Shown here: positions 43,758 to 52,843 of the stretch, piece after piece
Layout: every line of letters begins with the position of its first letter
How positions within the stretch are numbered: position 1 is the stretch's first letter
From: Myxococcales bacterium FL481
GTDB taxonomy: Bacteria; Myxococcota_A; Polyangia; Nannocystales; Nannocystaceae
Length of the DNA stretch: 55,575 nucleotides
Assembly: GCA_006508105.1 (NCBI GenBank)
Contig: QKPP01000114.1
Span: 1-55,575 of the forward strand
Reading direction: 5' to 3'
Program-made: the position numbers and the translations under genes
Notes under the pieces: model-generated
Told to the model about the DNA's origin: nothing
Databases searched by the model: none
What the model saw: only the letters and a program-made list of their open reading frames with translations

Positions 43758-44432
43758 ATGGACCCGCGACAGCAAGCCCTCACCGAACTGGAGACCTTGC
43801 TCGCTCGCGGGAACGCTCAAGGGAACGCTCAGGGGAACGCTCAGGGGAACAAGAGCCGCCTCGATCCCCACGCGTGCCAGCGCCTGGTCGAACTCACCAC
43901 GTTCGCCCCGGGGCGGGTGCGTCACGTCGCGAGTTGCCTTGCGGGTCAGCGGTCAGCGGCGGGCGTCGACGCGTTGCTCAGCATGAACGCCACCGTGCCC
44001 GGGGTCGTCGAGGGCGTGTATCAGGCGTTCGCCCACGGGGTCACGCGGCGTCAGGCCAGCGGTGCCGCCTGTCCCGCCATGATCGCCATCGATTTTCGGA
44101 CCTCGCGGGCCAAGCACTTCGCCGACATCGTGCATCGCGCGACGGCGGCATTTGGCCGGGATTTGGAGCGACTCCGGGTCGGTGACCGTTTGCACTATCG
44201 CATCGCCGTGTTCGAAGGCCCGGGGACGTTGGCCGGACGAGCGGCCAGCCGGGCGCAAGACCTCGTTTGGCTGCAGACCCGGCTGGCGAAGCTGCGGGGC
44301 GCGCGACTGTGGGTCAACGGGTGGCGGTTCGACGACGTTGGACCGCTGCGACCCGCCGCCCATATCCATCTACTACGAGCGTGGCTCTCCTGGGCGGCGC
44401 GCCAGGTCCAAACGCGGAGCACGGCTTCGTGA
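43758..44432 (+). CDS. Unknown 224-aa protein with short N-terminal repeat, upstream of the Ycf46 ATPase
   Basis: No family recognised. MDPRQQALTELETLLARGNAQGNAQGNAQGNKS begins with an in-frame 12-bp repeat (GNAQ). The rest is helical with several conserved-looking stretches (GACPAMIAIDFRTSRAKHFADIVHRATAAFGRDLERLRVGDRLHYRIAVFEGPG). Starts 4 nt after smpB and its stop overlaps the Ycf46 gene start (GTGA), so they are coupled. May be a partner of that ATPase. Confidence 0.7.
   Translation: MDPRQQALTELETLLARGNAQGNAQGNAQGNKSRLDPHACQRLVELTTFAPGRVRHVASCLAGQRSAAGVDALLSMNATVPGVVEGVYQAFAHGVTRRQASGAACPAMIAIDFRTSRAKHFADIVHRATAAFGRDLERLRVGDRLHYRIAVFEGPGTLAGRAASRAQDLVWLQTRLAKLRGARLWVNGWRFDDVGPLRPAAHIHLLRAWLSWAARQVQTRSTAS
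43809..43850 (+). repeat. 12-bp in-frame repeat GGGAACGCTCAG, ~3.5 copies
   Basis: Units at 43809, 43821, 43833 and a partial at 43845; encodes the Gly-Asn-Ala-Gln repeat of the 43758 gene product. Confidence 0.9.
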
Positions 44433-45913
44433 CGGCCGATTTGGCCGCCGTCTCCGAGCGGTTCAAGCAATCACTGCGCGCCGGCGTACGGGCGATCGTC
44501 CTCGAAACGCACGACGAGGCCCGGGCCCTCGACATGCTCGCCGCGGTGGCGCGCGAACTGGGCTGGGCCACGCACGAGTGGACCGCCGCGGGGGGCTGGG
44601 ATCGGGCTCAACCGCTGACGTTGACCGGTTGTCTCGAACGCGCCCGGTCCCACCCCGAACCGCAGATCATCGTGTTGCTCGACGCCTCGTCGTCGCTACA
44701 AGGAGCGGCCGATCGACGTTCGCTCCGCGAACTCGCGCAGCGGACGAGCGGGCCGGCGCTCGTGCTCGTCGAACGGGTCGGCGACAAGGTCCCTGACATC
44801 CCCGAGCTCGCGCACGAACGCCTCCCCGCACCCGATGGAGCGGAGCTAGTGCAAACAGTGCTCGAGATCGCAGACGCGGTGGGCTCCGACAGCAAGGCCT
44901 GGGAGGCCTTGTCGGGCGGCCGCGATGCGATCGCACGCGAGTTGATCGGTCTGGAGCGGTTTACCGCCGAGCGGGTGGTCGCCGAGGCCCTCGCCGCCAC
45001 GCCCGACGACCCGGCCCAGCTGATGCGAAGCCTACGAGCACGCAAGCTCCAAGCGGTGGGGAGCGGGTCGGTTCTTGAGTTCGTCGCCCCGGCGCCGGTC
45101 GACGAGTTGGGTGGGATGTCGCGACTGAAGGCCTGGCTCAGCCGCCGTGCCCTCGCGTTTCACCCCGACGCGCGTGCGGCCGGTATTCCCGACGCAAAGG
45201 GCGTGCTGTTGGTCGGCGTATCGGGGTGCGGCAAAAGTCTGGCGGCGCGAGCCTCCGCCGATGCCCTCCATTTGCCGCTCGTGCGCTTCGATCCCGGACG
45301 ATTGTTCGGCTCGACCGTGGGCGAGAGCGAGGCCAATCTGCGTCGCGCGTGCGAGACCGCGGAACGCCTCGCACCGGTCGTCGTCTGGATCGACGAGATC
45401 GAGAAAGTCCTCGCGGGCAGTGAAGGGGCCGCCAGCGACGCTGGCACCACGGCTCGTGTGGTCGGAGGCTTGTTGACATGGATGGCCGAACGCACCCGAC
45501 CGGTGTTTGTGGTGGCGACGGCCAACGACACCACGCGCCTGCCGGCCGAGCTGTGGCGCCGCGGCCGATTCGACGAAACCTTCTTTGTGGACCTACCCAG
45601 CGCCGAAGAGCGGCTCGCGATCACTCGGATCCACCTGTACGACCAGCCTCGCCGACGATGCGGCGCGTCCCCGCCCTGTGCCGACGCATGGGAGGCATTC
45701 GCCGCCGTCGCGGACGCGGCCGAAGGCTACTCGGGAGCGGACCTCGAAGCCGCCTTGGTTGAAGCGCGCCTCGACGCGTTTGCCGAGGCGCGACCCGTCG
45801 CCGCCGGGGACTTCTCGCGCGCCCTGGCGGCCGCTGTGCCGCTCTCTCGCAGCCACGCCGCCTCCGTCTCGGCGTTGCGCCGGTGGGCTGAGACGTCGGC
45901 CCGGCGAGCGTAG
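44429..45913 (+). CDS. AAA ATPase of the Ycf46 type
   Basis: 494 aa from GTG 44429, overlapping the previous stop. The N-terminal ~220 residues ([66 protein letters not shown]) form the family's degenerate N-domain. The C-terminal AAA module has Walker [18 protein letters not shown], Walker [16 protein letters not shown], sensor [28 protein letters not shown] and the Arg-finger zone. Ycf46 was described in plastid and cyanobacterial genomes and linked to photosynthetic regulation there, but the bacterial role is not settled. Next genes are a zinc ribbon and a Ycf35-like protein. Confidence 0.88.
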   Translation: MTADLAAVSERFKQSLRAGVRAIVLETHDEARALDMLAAVARELGWATHEWTAAGGWDRAQPLTLTGCLERARSHPEPQIIVLLDASSSLQGAADRRSLRELAQRTSGPALVLVERVGDKVPDIPELAHERLPAPDGAELVQTVLEIADAVGSDSKAWEALSGGRDAIARELIGLERFTAERVVAEALAATPDDPAQLMRSLRARKLQAVGSGSVLEFVAPAPVDELGGMSRLKAWLSRRALAFHPDARAAGIPDAKGVLLVGVSGCGKSLAARASADALHLPLVRFDPGRLFGSTVGESEANLRRACETAERLAPVVVWIDEIEKVLAGSEGAASDAGTTARVVGGLLTWMAERTRPVFVVATANDTTRLPAELWRRGRFDETFFVDLPSAEERLAITRIHLYDQPRRRCGASPPCADAWEAFAAVADAAEGYSGADLEAALVEARLDAFAEARPVAAGDFSRALAAAVPLSRSHAASVSALRRWAETSARRA

Positions 45914-45940
45914 GCGGGCGTCGCTCGCTATACTCACCAC

Positions 45941-46144
45941 GTGCCGACCGACAAGGATCGCTTTCGCCGTCTCGCGACCTCGGGCTCGCTGTTCGAGCAC
46001 TTCGACGTCCCCGAGCGCGCCCCAACCACCGACGACGCGGAGCCGGCCCAGATCGTCGACGCGGTCCCCTGTCGGGGCTGCGGCTGGTACCAAACCGGCC
46101 TTTCGTGCCCCGTGTGTGGTCGCGACGGAGCCGCCCCCGCGTGA
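45941..46144 (+). CDS. Small zinc-ribbon protein (67 aa)
   Basis: From GTG 45941. The C-terminal half has two CxxC pairs, VPCRGCGWYQTGLSCPVCGRDG, forming a zinc ribbon. The N-terminus is acidic and hydrophilic. Starts 27 nt after the ATPase and its stop overlaps the next start (GTGA 46141-46144), so it is coupled to the Ycf35-like gene. Short but well placed. Confidence 0.75.
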   Translation: MPTDKDRFRRLATSGSLFEHFDVPERAPTTDDAEPAQIVDAVPCRGCGWYQTGLSCPVCGRDGAAPA

Positions 46145-46539
46145 GCCGCTACGTTCACCTCGATCTCGACGCGGCGCTGGCCGATCTCGCGGCGGTCCGG
46201 CTCGCCCTCGACGAACTCGAGCTGCGCTACGAGACGGCCCACGCCGGGCAGCAACTCATGCTCGAGGGCAGTTTGGAATGTGCCGGCGAACCCGTCGATC
46301 TCCGCTTTGCCGCGGGCACGCTCGATACGGTGGAAGACTTCGGGCTGGTGCGCGAAGCTGGCGGGCTGCGGCTCGTGTGCGGCGAACTCGATCTCGAGGG
46401 GCTCCGTCGCCAACTGTTGGCCCCGCTGACGCGGGCGATGCTGACCCAGCGACTCGCCGGCGCCCAGCGAGCGGGCCTGACGGTGGAAGCGTCGACCGAG
46501 GTTGACGGCACGACGCGGATCCGCGTACGCACGCCATAA
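46141..46539 (+). CDS. Ycf35/DUF1257-like protein
   Basis: 132 aa from GTG 46141. Starts SRYVHLDLDAALADLAAVRLALDELELRYE and ends RAMLTQRLAGAQRAGLTVEASTEVDGTTRIRVRTP, which follows the DUF1257 layout (helical pair, QR-x-A helix, dG-x-Ir-l-v strand). Divergent, so this is a pattern-level call. Ycf35 proteins occur with Ycf46-type ATPases, which supports the reading. Confidence 0.6.
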   Translation: MSRYVHLDLDAALADLAAVRLALDELELRYETAHAGQQLMLEGSLECAGEPVDLRFAAGTLDTVEDFGLVREAGGLRLVCGELDLEGLRRQLLAPLTRAMLTQRLAGAQRAGLTVEASTEVDGTTRIRVRTP

Positions 46540-46614
46540 CGTAGGGTGAACGCCCCGCGCCGGTTGCCTTCGCCGTGGCCGACGAGGGGCCGGCGACTGC
46601 GGTAAGCTGCCCGA

Positions 46615-47016
46615 GTGAGCGACGACCCCCGTGCGCGGCGACAATCGGAGCTGATCGACCGGACGCGGCGCGGCGAGGCGGTCGACCACGAGCACGAGGA
46701 ACTCGCGTTGTATGTCGGCGAGGCCGAGCGCGATCGGCTGGCCGCCGAGGGTCGACAGCGGCGCGAACTCGGTGGTCGCTGGCTCGCGCGCAGCGACGCC
46801 GATCAGCGAGCTATCGCGGTCGACGAAAATGGTTCGGCCGCGCTGCAACGCCGCGTCGGCCTGGTGGTGCTAGCGGGCGGCGCGGCCCTGAGCGTCCTCG
46901 CCCCGGTGGCGGGTTCGGCGATCGCGCTTGCCGGCCTGGGCTGGCTCGTCGGCACCCTCGTGCGCACGCGGCTAGCCGCGGCGCGGCACGACCCCTACCG
47001 ACATCTCAAGCGCTAG
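46615..47016 (+). CDS. Small membrane protein, unknown
   Basis: 133 aa from GTG 46615, 75 nt after the Ycf35-like gene. The N-terminus is charged and coiled (ARRQSELIDRTRRGEAVDHEHEELALYVGEAERDRLAAEGRQ), followed by two transmembrane stretches (RVGLVVLAGGAALSVLAPVAGSAIALAGLGWLVGTLV). No family recognised. Confidence 0.65.
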   Translation: MSDDPRARRQSELIDRTRRGEAVDHEHEELALYVGEAERDRLAAEGRQRRELGGRWLARSDADQRAIAVDENGSAALQRRVGLVVLAGGAALSVLAPVAGSAIALAGLGWLVGTLVRTRLAAARHDPYRHLKR

Positions 47017-47209
47017 TCAGCCACTCCGAGCCGCGGAAAGAGGCGGCCCGCACGACCGGCCGCGAGCGCCCGAGGGGCAGACCGCCGAGCACAATCGATC
47101 GGCGACGGCCGATCGCCAAGGGGCACTCGATTCGCGGCCGGCGAGTAGGACCAGACGACGGATGTCGCGACGCCCGGCTACACTCGCAGGCTCGTCGAGG
47201 ATCCCGCAA

Positions 47210-47599
47210 ATGACCGCACTGGCCCGTCCATCCGACTCCTCCCTCGCACCCGCGGCTGGCGAGCTTTTGCTCGCCACGACCGACGTCGTGCCCGGCTACC
47301 GCGTGACCAAGGTGCTCGGACTCGTCCGCGGCAACACGGTTCGCGTGCGACACGTCGGGGCCGACATCTTGGCGGGCTTGCGCGGCCTCATCGGTGGCGA
47401 AGTCAACGAGTACACCGCCATGCTCGCTCAAAGCCGAGAACAGGCGCTCGACCGACTGCGATCAGAAGCGCTGGCCCGAGGCGCCAATGCGGTGGTGGGC
47501 ATGCGGATCACCACGTCCACGGTCATGCAGGCCGCCGCGGAGATTTTGGCGTACGGCACGGCGGTGGTGCTCACGGCCGACCCCCCGCCTGCCGGCTGA
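47210..47599 (+). CDS. YbjQ/UPF0145-family protein
   Basis: 129 aa from ATG 47210 (MTALARPSD); the open frame starts 48 nt earlier. Core LLLATTDVVPGYRVTKVLGLVRGNTVRVRHVGADILAGLRGLIGGEVNEYTAMLAQSREQALDRLRSEALARGANAVVGMRI is the UPF0145/heavy-metal-binding-domain pattern. Forms a small homo-oligomer in known structures; role unknown. Confidence 0.9.
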   Translation: MTALARPSDSSLAPAAGELLLATTDVVPGYRVTKVLGLVRGNTVRVRHVGADILAGLRGLIGGEVNEYTAMLAQSREQALDRLRSEALARGANAVVGMRITTSTVMQAAAEILAYGTAVVLTADPPPAG

Positions 47600-47643
47600 G
47601 GCGGCGCGGCCCCGACCGCGAGCGCCTCGATGGCGTTCGTCGG

Positions 47644-48855
47644 CTAGCCGGCCGTTCGGGCGCGTGGCGTCCCTGCACGCAACGCATCGACCATCGCTTC
47701 AATGCCGTTCACCGTCAGCGGAAACATGGCGAACAGCTGCCGGATCTCGGCGATAGTCGGCGCGGCCCACCGCGCCTCGGGCTCAGGATTGAGCCAGGCC
47801 GAACGAGGGAACCGCCGAGCCAACCGGGCGAGCCAGTCGAGACCCGAGGGCCCGCGCTGCGTGTCGAAGAAATCGCCGGATGTCATGAGCAGCTCGCCCG
47901 GATGCATCCAGGCGTCGCCCACGAGCACGAGGTACCAGCGTTCGTTCAGCGACGAGACCAACTGATCGACGGGGACCGAGTGGCGAAAGTCGGCGCCGGT
48001 GTACACGCGCCGGTACACGCAGTTATGAAAATAGTACGCCCGTAGCTCCCGGAACCCGCCGGCTTGGTGCGCCGCGCTAAACAGCCGGCTGACGAGGCTC
48101 GCGTGCGGATCCATGCTGCCGCCGACATCCAATAACAACAGCAACCGCACATCGTTGCGTCGATCGGCCCGCCAGACTAGATCCAACTCCCCCGCATTGC
48201 GAGCGGTCGCGTGGACGGTGGCTTCAATATCGAGTTCATCGCGTGGCCCCTCACGCGCGAGGCGACGCAGACGGCGCAACGCCGTCGCCAACTGGCGCGT
48301 GTCTAGCACGACGTCGTGTCGCATCTCGCGAAAGCGGCGGGCGGATGCCACCGCTAGGGCCGAACGCCCGCCCGCAAGCCCCCCGACCCGCACGCCAGTC
48401 GGATGGACCCCCCCGTGTCCAAACGGCGAAAACCCGCCGGTGCCGATGAAGTGGCCGCCGCCTTGATGCCGACCCTGCTGTTCGGCCAGTCGCTCGAAAA
48501 AGCGCTGGCGCAGTTCGCCTAGATCCAAACGTTCCAAGGCCGCGAGCTGCTCCGCATCGAGATCGGGCGTGGGGACGGCCCCGGCGAGCCAGTCGCGCAA
48601 GCGAGCCACGACCTGCTCTCGCGTGCCCTCAAGCCCGCGAAAAGTCGCGGCGAAGGCCAGGTCAAACGCGTCGTATTGAGCCTCGTGGGTCACGAGCACG
48701 CAGCGCGCCACCTCGTAGAATCCGGCGAGGGAGTGGCCGTGAACCCCGGCTCGCAATGCGTCGAGGAGGGTCAGCCAGTCGTGGCTGGAGACCGGGAGCC
48801 CGGCGTTGCGCAGCGTGTAGAAGAATGCCAGCAACAAGTCGCCGTCGCGCCTCAC
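47644..48855 (-). CDS. VWA-domain protein of the CoxE family
   Basis: 403 aa from GTG 48855, overlapping the moxR-type stop by 4 nt. N-terminus DLLLAFFYTLRNAGLPVSSHDWLTLLDALRAG is typical. The C-terminal VWA part has RRNDVRLLLLLDVGGSMDPHASLV (the MIDAS is D-x-G-x-S with Gly), ELRAYYFHNCVYRRVY and RWYLVLVGDAWMHPGELL. The centre has a Gly/His-rich stretch. Usually partner of a MoxR ATPase in complex assembly or metal-centre maturation; here the pair has no oxidase genes next to it. Confidence 0.88.
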   Translation of the reverse strand: MRRDGDLLLAFFYTLRNAGLPVSSHDWLTLLDALRAGVHGHSLAGFYEVARCVLVTHEAQYDAFDLAFAATFRGLEGTREQVVARLRDWLAGAVPTPDLDAEQLAALERLDLGELRQRFFERLAEQQGRHQGGGHFIGTGGFSPFGHGGVHPTGVRVGGLAGGRSALAVASARRFREMRHDVVLDTRQLATALRRLRRLAREGPRDELDIEATVHATARNAGELDLVWRADRRNDVRLLLLLDVGGSMDPHASLVSRLFSAAHQAGGFRELRAYYFHNCVYRRVYTGADFRHSVPVDQLVSSLNERWYLVLVGDAWMHPGELLMTSGDFFDTQRGPSGLDWLARLARRFPRSAWLNPEPEARWAAPTIAEIRQLFAMFPLTVNGIEAMVDALRAGTPRARTAG

Positions 48856-49673
48856 CGGCCCGATCCGCCTCGCCCGACTCGCTGGCAGTCCTGCTCTTGC
48901 TTGAGCAACGCCCCCATCAGCGGCAGCTCTCGACGCCCGAGGTCTTGAGGAGACACACCGCAGTGTTCCAACGCCGCCAGCCAATCGATGAGCTCGCTGG
49001 TGCTCGGCGGCTTGCGTAGCCCGTCGTCCGCCCGCAATCGGAAAAACGCGTCCATGGCCGCCGATGCCAGCTCGTGGTCGAGGCTGGGGTGATGCACGGC
49101 CACAATCCGGGCCATCAACTCGCGCGACGGGAACGCGATCCAGTGGAACACACAGCGCCGCAGAAACGCGTTGGGCAGCTCCTTTTCATTGTTGCTCGTG
49201 ATGACGACCAACGGACGATGCTTGGCCACGATCTCCGCGTTCGTCTCGGGAATCGTGAAGGACATCGCGTCGAGCTCATGGAGCAAATCGTTGGGAAACT
49301 CGAGATCGGCCTTGTCGATTTCATCGATAAGCACGACCCCGGGCGCCGACGCAGCAAACGCTTGTCCGAGCGGGCCTAGAGCGATGTACTGCGCGACGTC
49401 TCGAGCGTCGCCGTCCCCAAAGCGACTGTCGTGCAGACGACGAACCGTATCGTACATGTACAGCCCTTCGATCGCTTTGGTCGTCGACTTGACCTGCCAG
49501 CGCCACAGCTTGCGCCCGAGCGCCTGAGCGACAGCGCCCGCCAGCAGCGTTTTGCCCGTCCCGGGCTCCCCCTTGAGCAGTAGTGGCCGTCCCACCGCCA
49601 ACGCGACCTCCACCGTGCGTGAGAGCTCGTCCGAAGCGATGTAGTCTGCGGTCCCGGTAAACCGTGGGCTCAT
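48852..49673 (-). CDS. MoxR-type AAA ATPase
   Basis: 273 aa from ATG 49673 (MSPRFTGTADYIASDELSRTVEVALAV); the longer frame to 49955 overlaps the divergent kinase gene. Walker A LLKGEPGTGKTLLAGAVA, Walker B PGVVLIDEIDKADLEFPNDLLHEL, sensor ITSNNEKELPNAFLRRCVF and the lid. MoxR ATPases act with VWA partners as chaperones. Shares 4 nt with the CoxE gene, so expression is coupled. Confidence 0.92.
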   Translation of the reverse strand: MSPRFTGTADYIASDELSRTVEVALAVGRPLLLKGEPGTGKTLLAGAVAQALGRKLWRWQVKSTTKAIEGLYMYDTVRRLHDSRFGDGDARDVAQYIALGPLGQAFAASAPGVVLIDEIDKADLEFPNDLLHELDAMSFTIPETNAEIVAKHRPLVVITSNNEKELPNAFLRRCVFHWIAFPSRELMARIVAVHHPSLDHELASAAMDAFFRLRADDGLRKPPSTSELIDWLAALEHCGVSPQDLGRRELPLMGALLKQEQDCQRVGRGGSGR

Positions 49674-49724
49674 GGGGCAAAGTATGGCATACCCGCCGCA
49701 GCGCAAGCGTATCGCGCCCTGCCC

Positions 49725-51539
49725 ATGGCCACGACCGAGGATTCGTCGGCAGTCGCTGCGGACCCGCCGACCCAGCCGGAGCTCCGCCACGTCCGCGATC
49801 TTCAGCGGGGCATGTTCGCGTTGGCGGCGGGCTGCTCGTGGTTGGCGCTGGTGCTCGAGCTTCGCTTTCCGTCGGTCGCCTCCCACCGCGCACCACTGCT
49901 GCTTTTGTACCTCGCCCTGCTGACGGCCGCGTCCACGCTCGCTTGGTGCCGCCATCGCGATGGCGATGCGTCACGCTGGGCGGTCGTCGTGGCCGTCTTC
50001 GCGTTGGCGAGCGCGGCCATCGCTTTGGACCACAATCGTCCCGCCACGGCGCTCGCGGGGATATTCGGTACGCTGCTGTGGTCAGGTCTGCTGGTCCGCG
50101 CCCGGGTCAATGCGATGCTTGCCGCCAGCGTGCTGCCGCTGCTTTGGGCCCACGGGACCACGATCGCCGACGGGACACTGCGAGATGTTCATGGCAACCC
50201 CCTTGCGCTTTCGGTGCTGCCGGTCTACCTGGCCCTGCCGGTGGTCGCCGGCGCCGGCATCCAGCGCGCGAGCTCGGTGCTGAGTGCGGCCTTGCTCCGG
50301 CGGCTCGAGCAAGCCCACGTCCGCCGCGAAGAACTACTCACCCGGCTCCGAGAGCACGATGACGCCCTGCAAGCCTCTCGGGCGGAGCTGTTGCGGGCCC
50401 GCAAGCTCGAGGTGGTGGGCACCATGGCCTCGGGCCTCGCCCACGAGCTCAACAACATCTTGACCCCGGTGCGCGGACTGGGAGAGCTCTTGGCGAGCGG
50501 CTTAGTCTCCCAGGAACAGGCGCAACACTACGGTCAGCGGATCTTGCGATCCGCGGTCGCGGCAGGGCGTATCACCAGCTCGCTGCTCACGTACACCTGG
50601 CAAGGACCGTTTCAGCCCGTCCGTACCAACGCGCGAGAGTTCCTCGAACTCGAGCTTTTGCCGGAACTCGTCAAAGGACTCCCCCATGGGGTCCAACTCG
50701 ACGCGAAACTCGGTGACGATATCTGGATTGACGTCGACCGGATGCAGTTCGAGCACTGCGTGACCAATCTGGTGCTCAACGCTGCCGACGCCATGCCGAA
50801 CGGCGGGCCGATCTTCATTCAGCTCGACACCTGGAGCGAATGCGATGATGCCGATGCTCCACCGACCCACGCGGAATTGACCGTGCGCGATCGCGGCACG
50901 GGCATCGCCCCCGAGCATCTGGACCACATTTTCGAGCCGTTCTTCACGACCAAAGCGATTGGCGCCGGCACCGGGCTGGGTCTGGCCCTGGTGCAAGGCA
51001 GTGTCACCCGCCACGGAGGCATGGTCGCGGTGAAGAGCCACCAGGGGGTCGGCACATCGTTTGTGCTCCGTCTCCCGCTGGCGGCCCAGACCGGCGTCGA
51101 CGTCGGTAAACCGCGCGGTACCGACGACTGGGACGCGACGGGACCCACCGTCTTGGTCGTGATGGAGGATGCCGACGACCTTGACGAACTCGAAGAGCTC
51201 TTGGTCGCTCATCACTGCGCTCCGCTTCGTTGCCACGAACCTCGCCGTGCGCTGCAGCTTGTCGCCGACATGGCCTCCCGGATTCAGGTGGCCGTCTTGG
51301 ACCTGGAGACCGCGTCGGTGGATATGCGCCACACCTATCGGCAACTGCGGCAGGCGTTTCCTCGCCTGCCGGTGATCTTGCTGTCTCGCGAGCCCACCAG
51401 TCCCAAGAATCGCCAGCTCATCGGTGATCACCCCACCCGTTGCGTACGCAAGCCGGTCGATCCCAACGCCTTGTCTGCGCTGCTGCAAGGCTTCGTCACC
51501 GGTCGCGACGAAACGCGACCCTGCGACGGATCCCGATGA
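49725..51539 (+). CDS. Membrane hybrid histidine kinase
   Basis: 604 aa from ATG 49725. N-terminal half holds several hydrophobic helices (RGMFALAAGCSWLALVLEL, LLLLYLALLTAASTLAW, WAVVVAVFALASAAIAL, ALSVLPVYLALPVVAGAG). Coiled linker, then HisKA with phospho-His240 in ASGLAHELNNILTPVRG, HATPase (NLVLNAADAM, VRDRGTGIAPEHL, EPFFTTKAIGAGTGLGLALV). A C-terminal receiver follows with altered Pro (VLDLETASVDM) but with acidic pair EDADD and Lys in RCVRKPVDP. Signal unknown. Divergent from the MoxR gene with 51 nt between. Confidence 0.9.
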   Translation: MATTEDSSAVAADPPTQPELRHVRDLQRGMFALAAGCSWLALVLELRFPSVASHRAPLLLLYLALLTAASTLAWCRHRDGDASRWAVVVAVFALASAAIALDHNRPATALAGIFGTLLWSGLLVRARVNAMLAASVLPLLWAHGTTIADGTLRDVHGNPLALSVLPVYLALPVVAGAGIQRASSVLSAALLRRLEQAHVRREELLTRLREHDDALQASRAELLRARKLEVVGTMASGLAHELNNILTPVRGLGELLASGLVSQEQAQHYGQRILRSAVAAGRITSSLLTYTWQGPFQPVRTNAREFLELELLPELVKGLPHGVQLDAKLGDDIWIDVDRMQFEHCVTNLVLNAADAMPNGGPIFIQLDTWSECDDADAPPTHAELTVRDRGTGIAPEHLDHIFEPFFTTKAIGAGTGLGLALVQGSVTRHGGMVAVKSHQGVGTSFVLRLPLAAQTGVDVGKPRGTDDWDATGPTVLVVMEDADDLDELEELLVAHHCAPLRCHEPRRALQLVADMASRIQVAVLDLETASVDMRHTYRQLRQAFPRLPVILLSREPTSPKNRQLIGDHPTRCVRKPVDPNALSALLQGFVTGRDETRPCDGSR

Positions 51540-52044
51540 CGGCGTCGCAGCGAGGGCTCGGTCGGGCCGGCAGCTGGGTCTGGTTCGCCGCTTGGATCGC
51601 GTCCGCCTGCGTGCACGAGCGCGGAAAATGGTCGACCGAGGTCGCGTGACCGCCGACTGTCGCGCGGGTGCCCGTCGTTGCGCTGGGCCACGTCGAGCCC
51701 GGCCGATTCGCTTGACCGCTGGCGCGGCAGCTCGAGGGCGTGCTGGCCCGCGTCACGCCGCCCCCATTTTGGTCTGGGTCGGGGACCTCGGCACCGGACC
51801 GCAGCGACAACCGGCTTGCGACGGCCCCACCAAACCGTGGCAACGGCGAGGTTTGCGACCCCTTGCGGCCGTCGCCGCCGACCACCGGCGCCGGGCTGGG
51901 GCCAGCTTCGCGGTCTACGGACCCAGCGAGTACCACTGCGGTGGGGACGAGCGCGTCGCCCCGATGTGCAACCGTGTCTGCGATGCGCCGAACGGCCGCG
52001 GAACGTCGCCCGTTCGTCGCCCTAGCGGCGCCCGCGTCGGCCGA
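51536..52044 (+). pseudogene. Probable decayed secreted lipoprotein, phosphoesterase-like remnant
   Basis: Opens at ATG 51536 overlapping the kinase stop (ATGA), with a good lipoprotein signal SWVWFAAWIASACVHERGKW, but hits TGA at 51647-51649. The same frame continues as PPTVARVPVVALGHVEPGRFA, a second TGA, then PLARQLEGVLARV. At ~51750 the coding signal moves to another frame: ILVWVGDLGTGP, RPLAAVAADHRRRAGASFAVYGPSEYHCGGDERVAPMCNRVC, all with G/C third bases. GDLG resembles the GD motif of calcineurin-like phosphoesterases. Two stops and one frameshift indicate decay, or base-call errors. Downstream end unclear. Confidence 0.4.
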
Positions 52045-52701
52045 TCATGGCTGCCCGCCCGCCGGGGCCGCGGACGGGGCCTCGACCGGCACCCACAAGC
52101 GCACCCGCTCGATCCGCCGGGGCCCGTGGGGACTGAGGTTGACCCGAACCATCGACAGCACCTCGTCGCCGAGCTCCGAGCGCGCAGCGACCATGTAGTC
52201 GCCCGGCTTGAGCCGAAGCGACAAGCGAAAGTGGCCTTGCGCGTCGGACATGGTGCGCCCGAGGGTGGCCGCCAAGCGGCCGGAGCCATCGTCGGCGATC
52301 GCATGCATGCTGACCGTCACGCCGGCGAGTGGTTCGCCCGGATGTCCCGGCTCGCCCACCCGCCCGAGTACCGTCCCGTCGACGCTGACCGCGTTGCGAG
52401 CCGGCGACTCCATCCGATCGCAGCGCATCGCTTCGGTGGTCTGGGGATTGGCGAGCGGCGTGTCGTACGGCTGCGGACACGCGCGCGTCGACACCGGCGG
52501 CCGCAACGGCGCTGGCCCGTCGGCGTCGGCATGTCCACACGCGGTGGCGGTCGCCAACCACCATCCACCCCACGCGACGGCCGCGGGGCGGACCCCCTCG
52601 CGGCGACGCGTGCGTCGGTCCGAATGGCGATCGGGGCGACGCTCGGCGCGGCCGTCGGCGTGGTTTGCGGCGCAACGCCACACGCGGAGTTGGAGAGGCA
52701 C
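52045..52701 (-). CDS. Putative lipoprotein with carboxypeptidase-regulatory-like domain
   Basis: 218 aa as drawn; the start is uncertain. An in-frame stretch AAVAWGGWWLATATACGHAD looks like a lipoprotein signal, but has no normal start directly before it, so translation may begin upstream at an Arg-rich leader. The C-terminal ~120 residues (SVDGTVLGRVGEPGHPGEPLAGVTVSMHAIADDGSGRLAATLGRTMSDAQGHFRLSLRLKPGDYMV) are a typical CarboxypepD_reg/CNA-B-like beta-sandwich. Function unknown; surface location likely. Confidence 0.6.
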   Translation of the reverse strand: MPLQLRVWRCAANHADGRAERRPDRHSDRRTRRREGVRPAAVAWGGWWLATATACGHADADGPAPLRPPVSTRACPQPYDTPLANPQTTEAMRCDRMESPARNAVSVDGTVLGRVGEPGHPGEPLAGVTVSMHAIADDGSGRLAATLGRTMSDAQGHFRLSLRLKPGDYMVAARSELGDEVLSMVRVNLSPHGPRRIERVRLWVPVEAPSAAPAGGQP

Positions 52702-52843
52702 GCCGATTGACTTTGCGCGACGAGGTGGGCTCGTGGCAACCCGGCTCCCTCGCCACCGTGGCCCGTCCCGTGGTCGTTCGCGCGACCCACCTGGCCGACC
52801 CGCGCATCCGGCCGGGCGACGGCGCGCCGCGCTCGGAGGGCTC

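Noticed and set aside
51647-51724. In-frame TGA codons of the 51536 gene as selenocysteine
   Set aside because: No SECIS-like hairpin directly after either TGA, no family reason for Sec, and a frameshift follows anyway.
51424-52710. 428-aa plus frame taken as one gene
   Set aside because: Its first part overlaps the kinase and its last part is antisense to the CarboxypepD_reg gene; only the middle looks coding, which is better explained as part of a broken gene.
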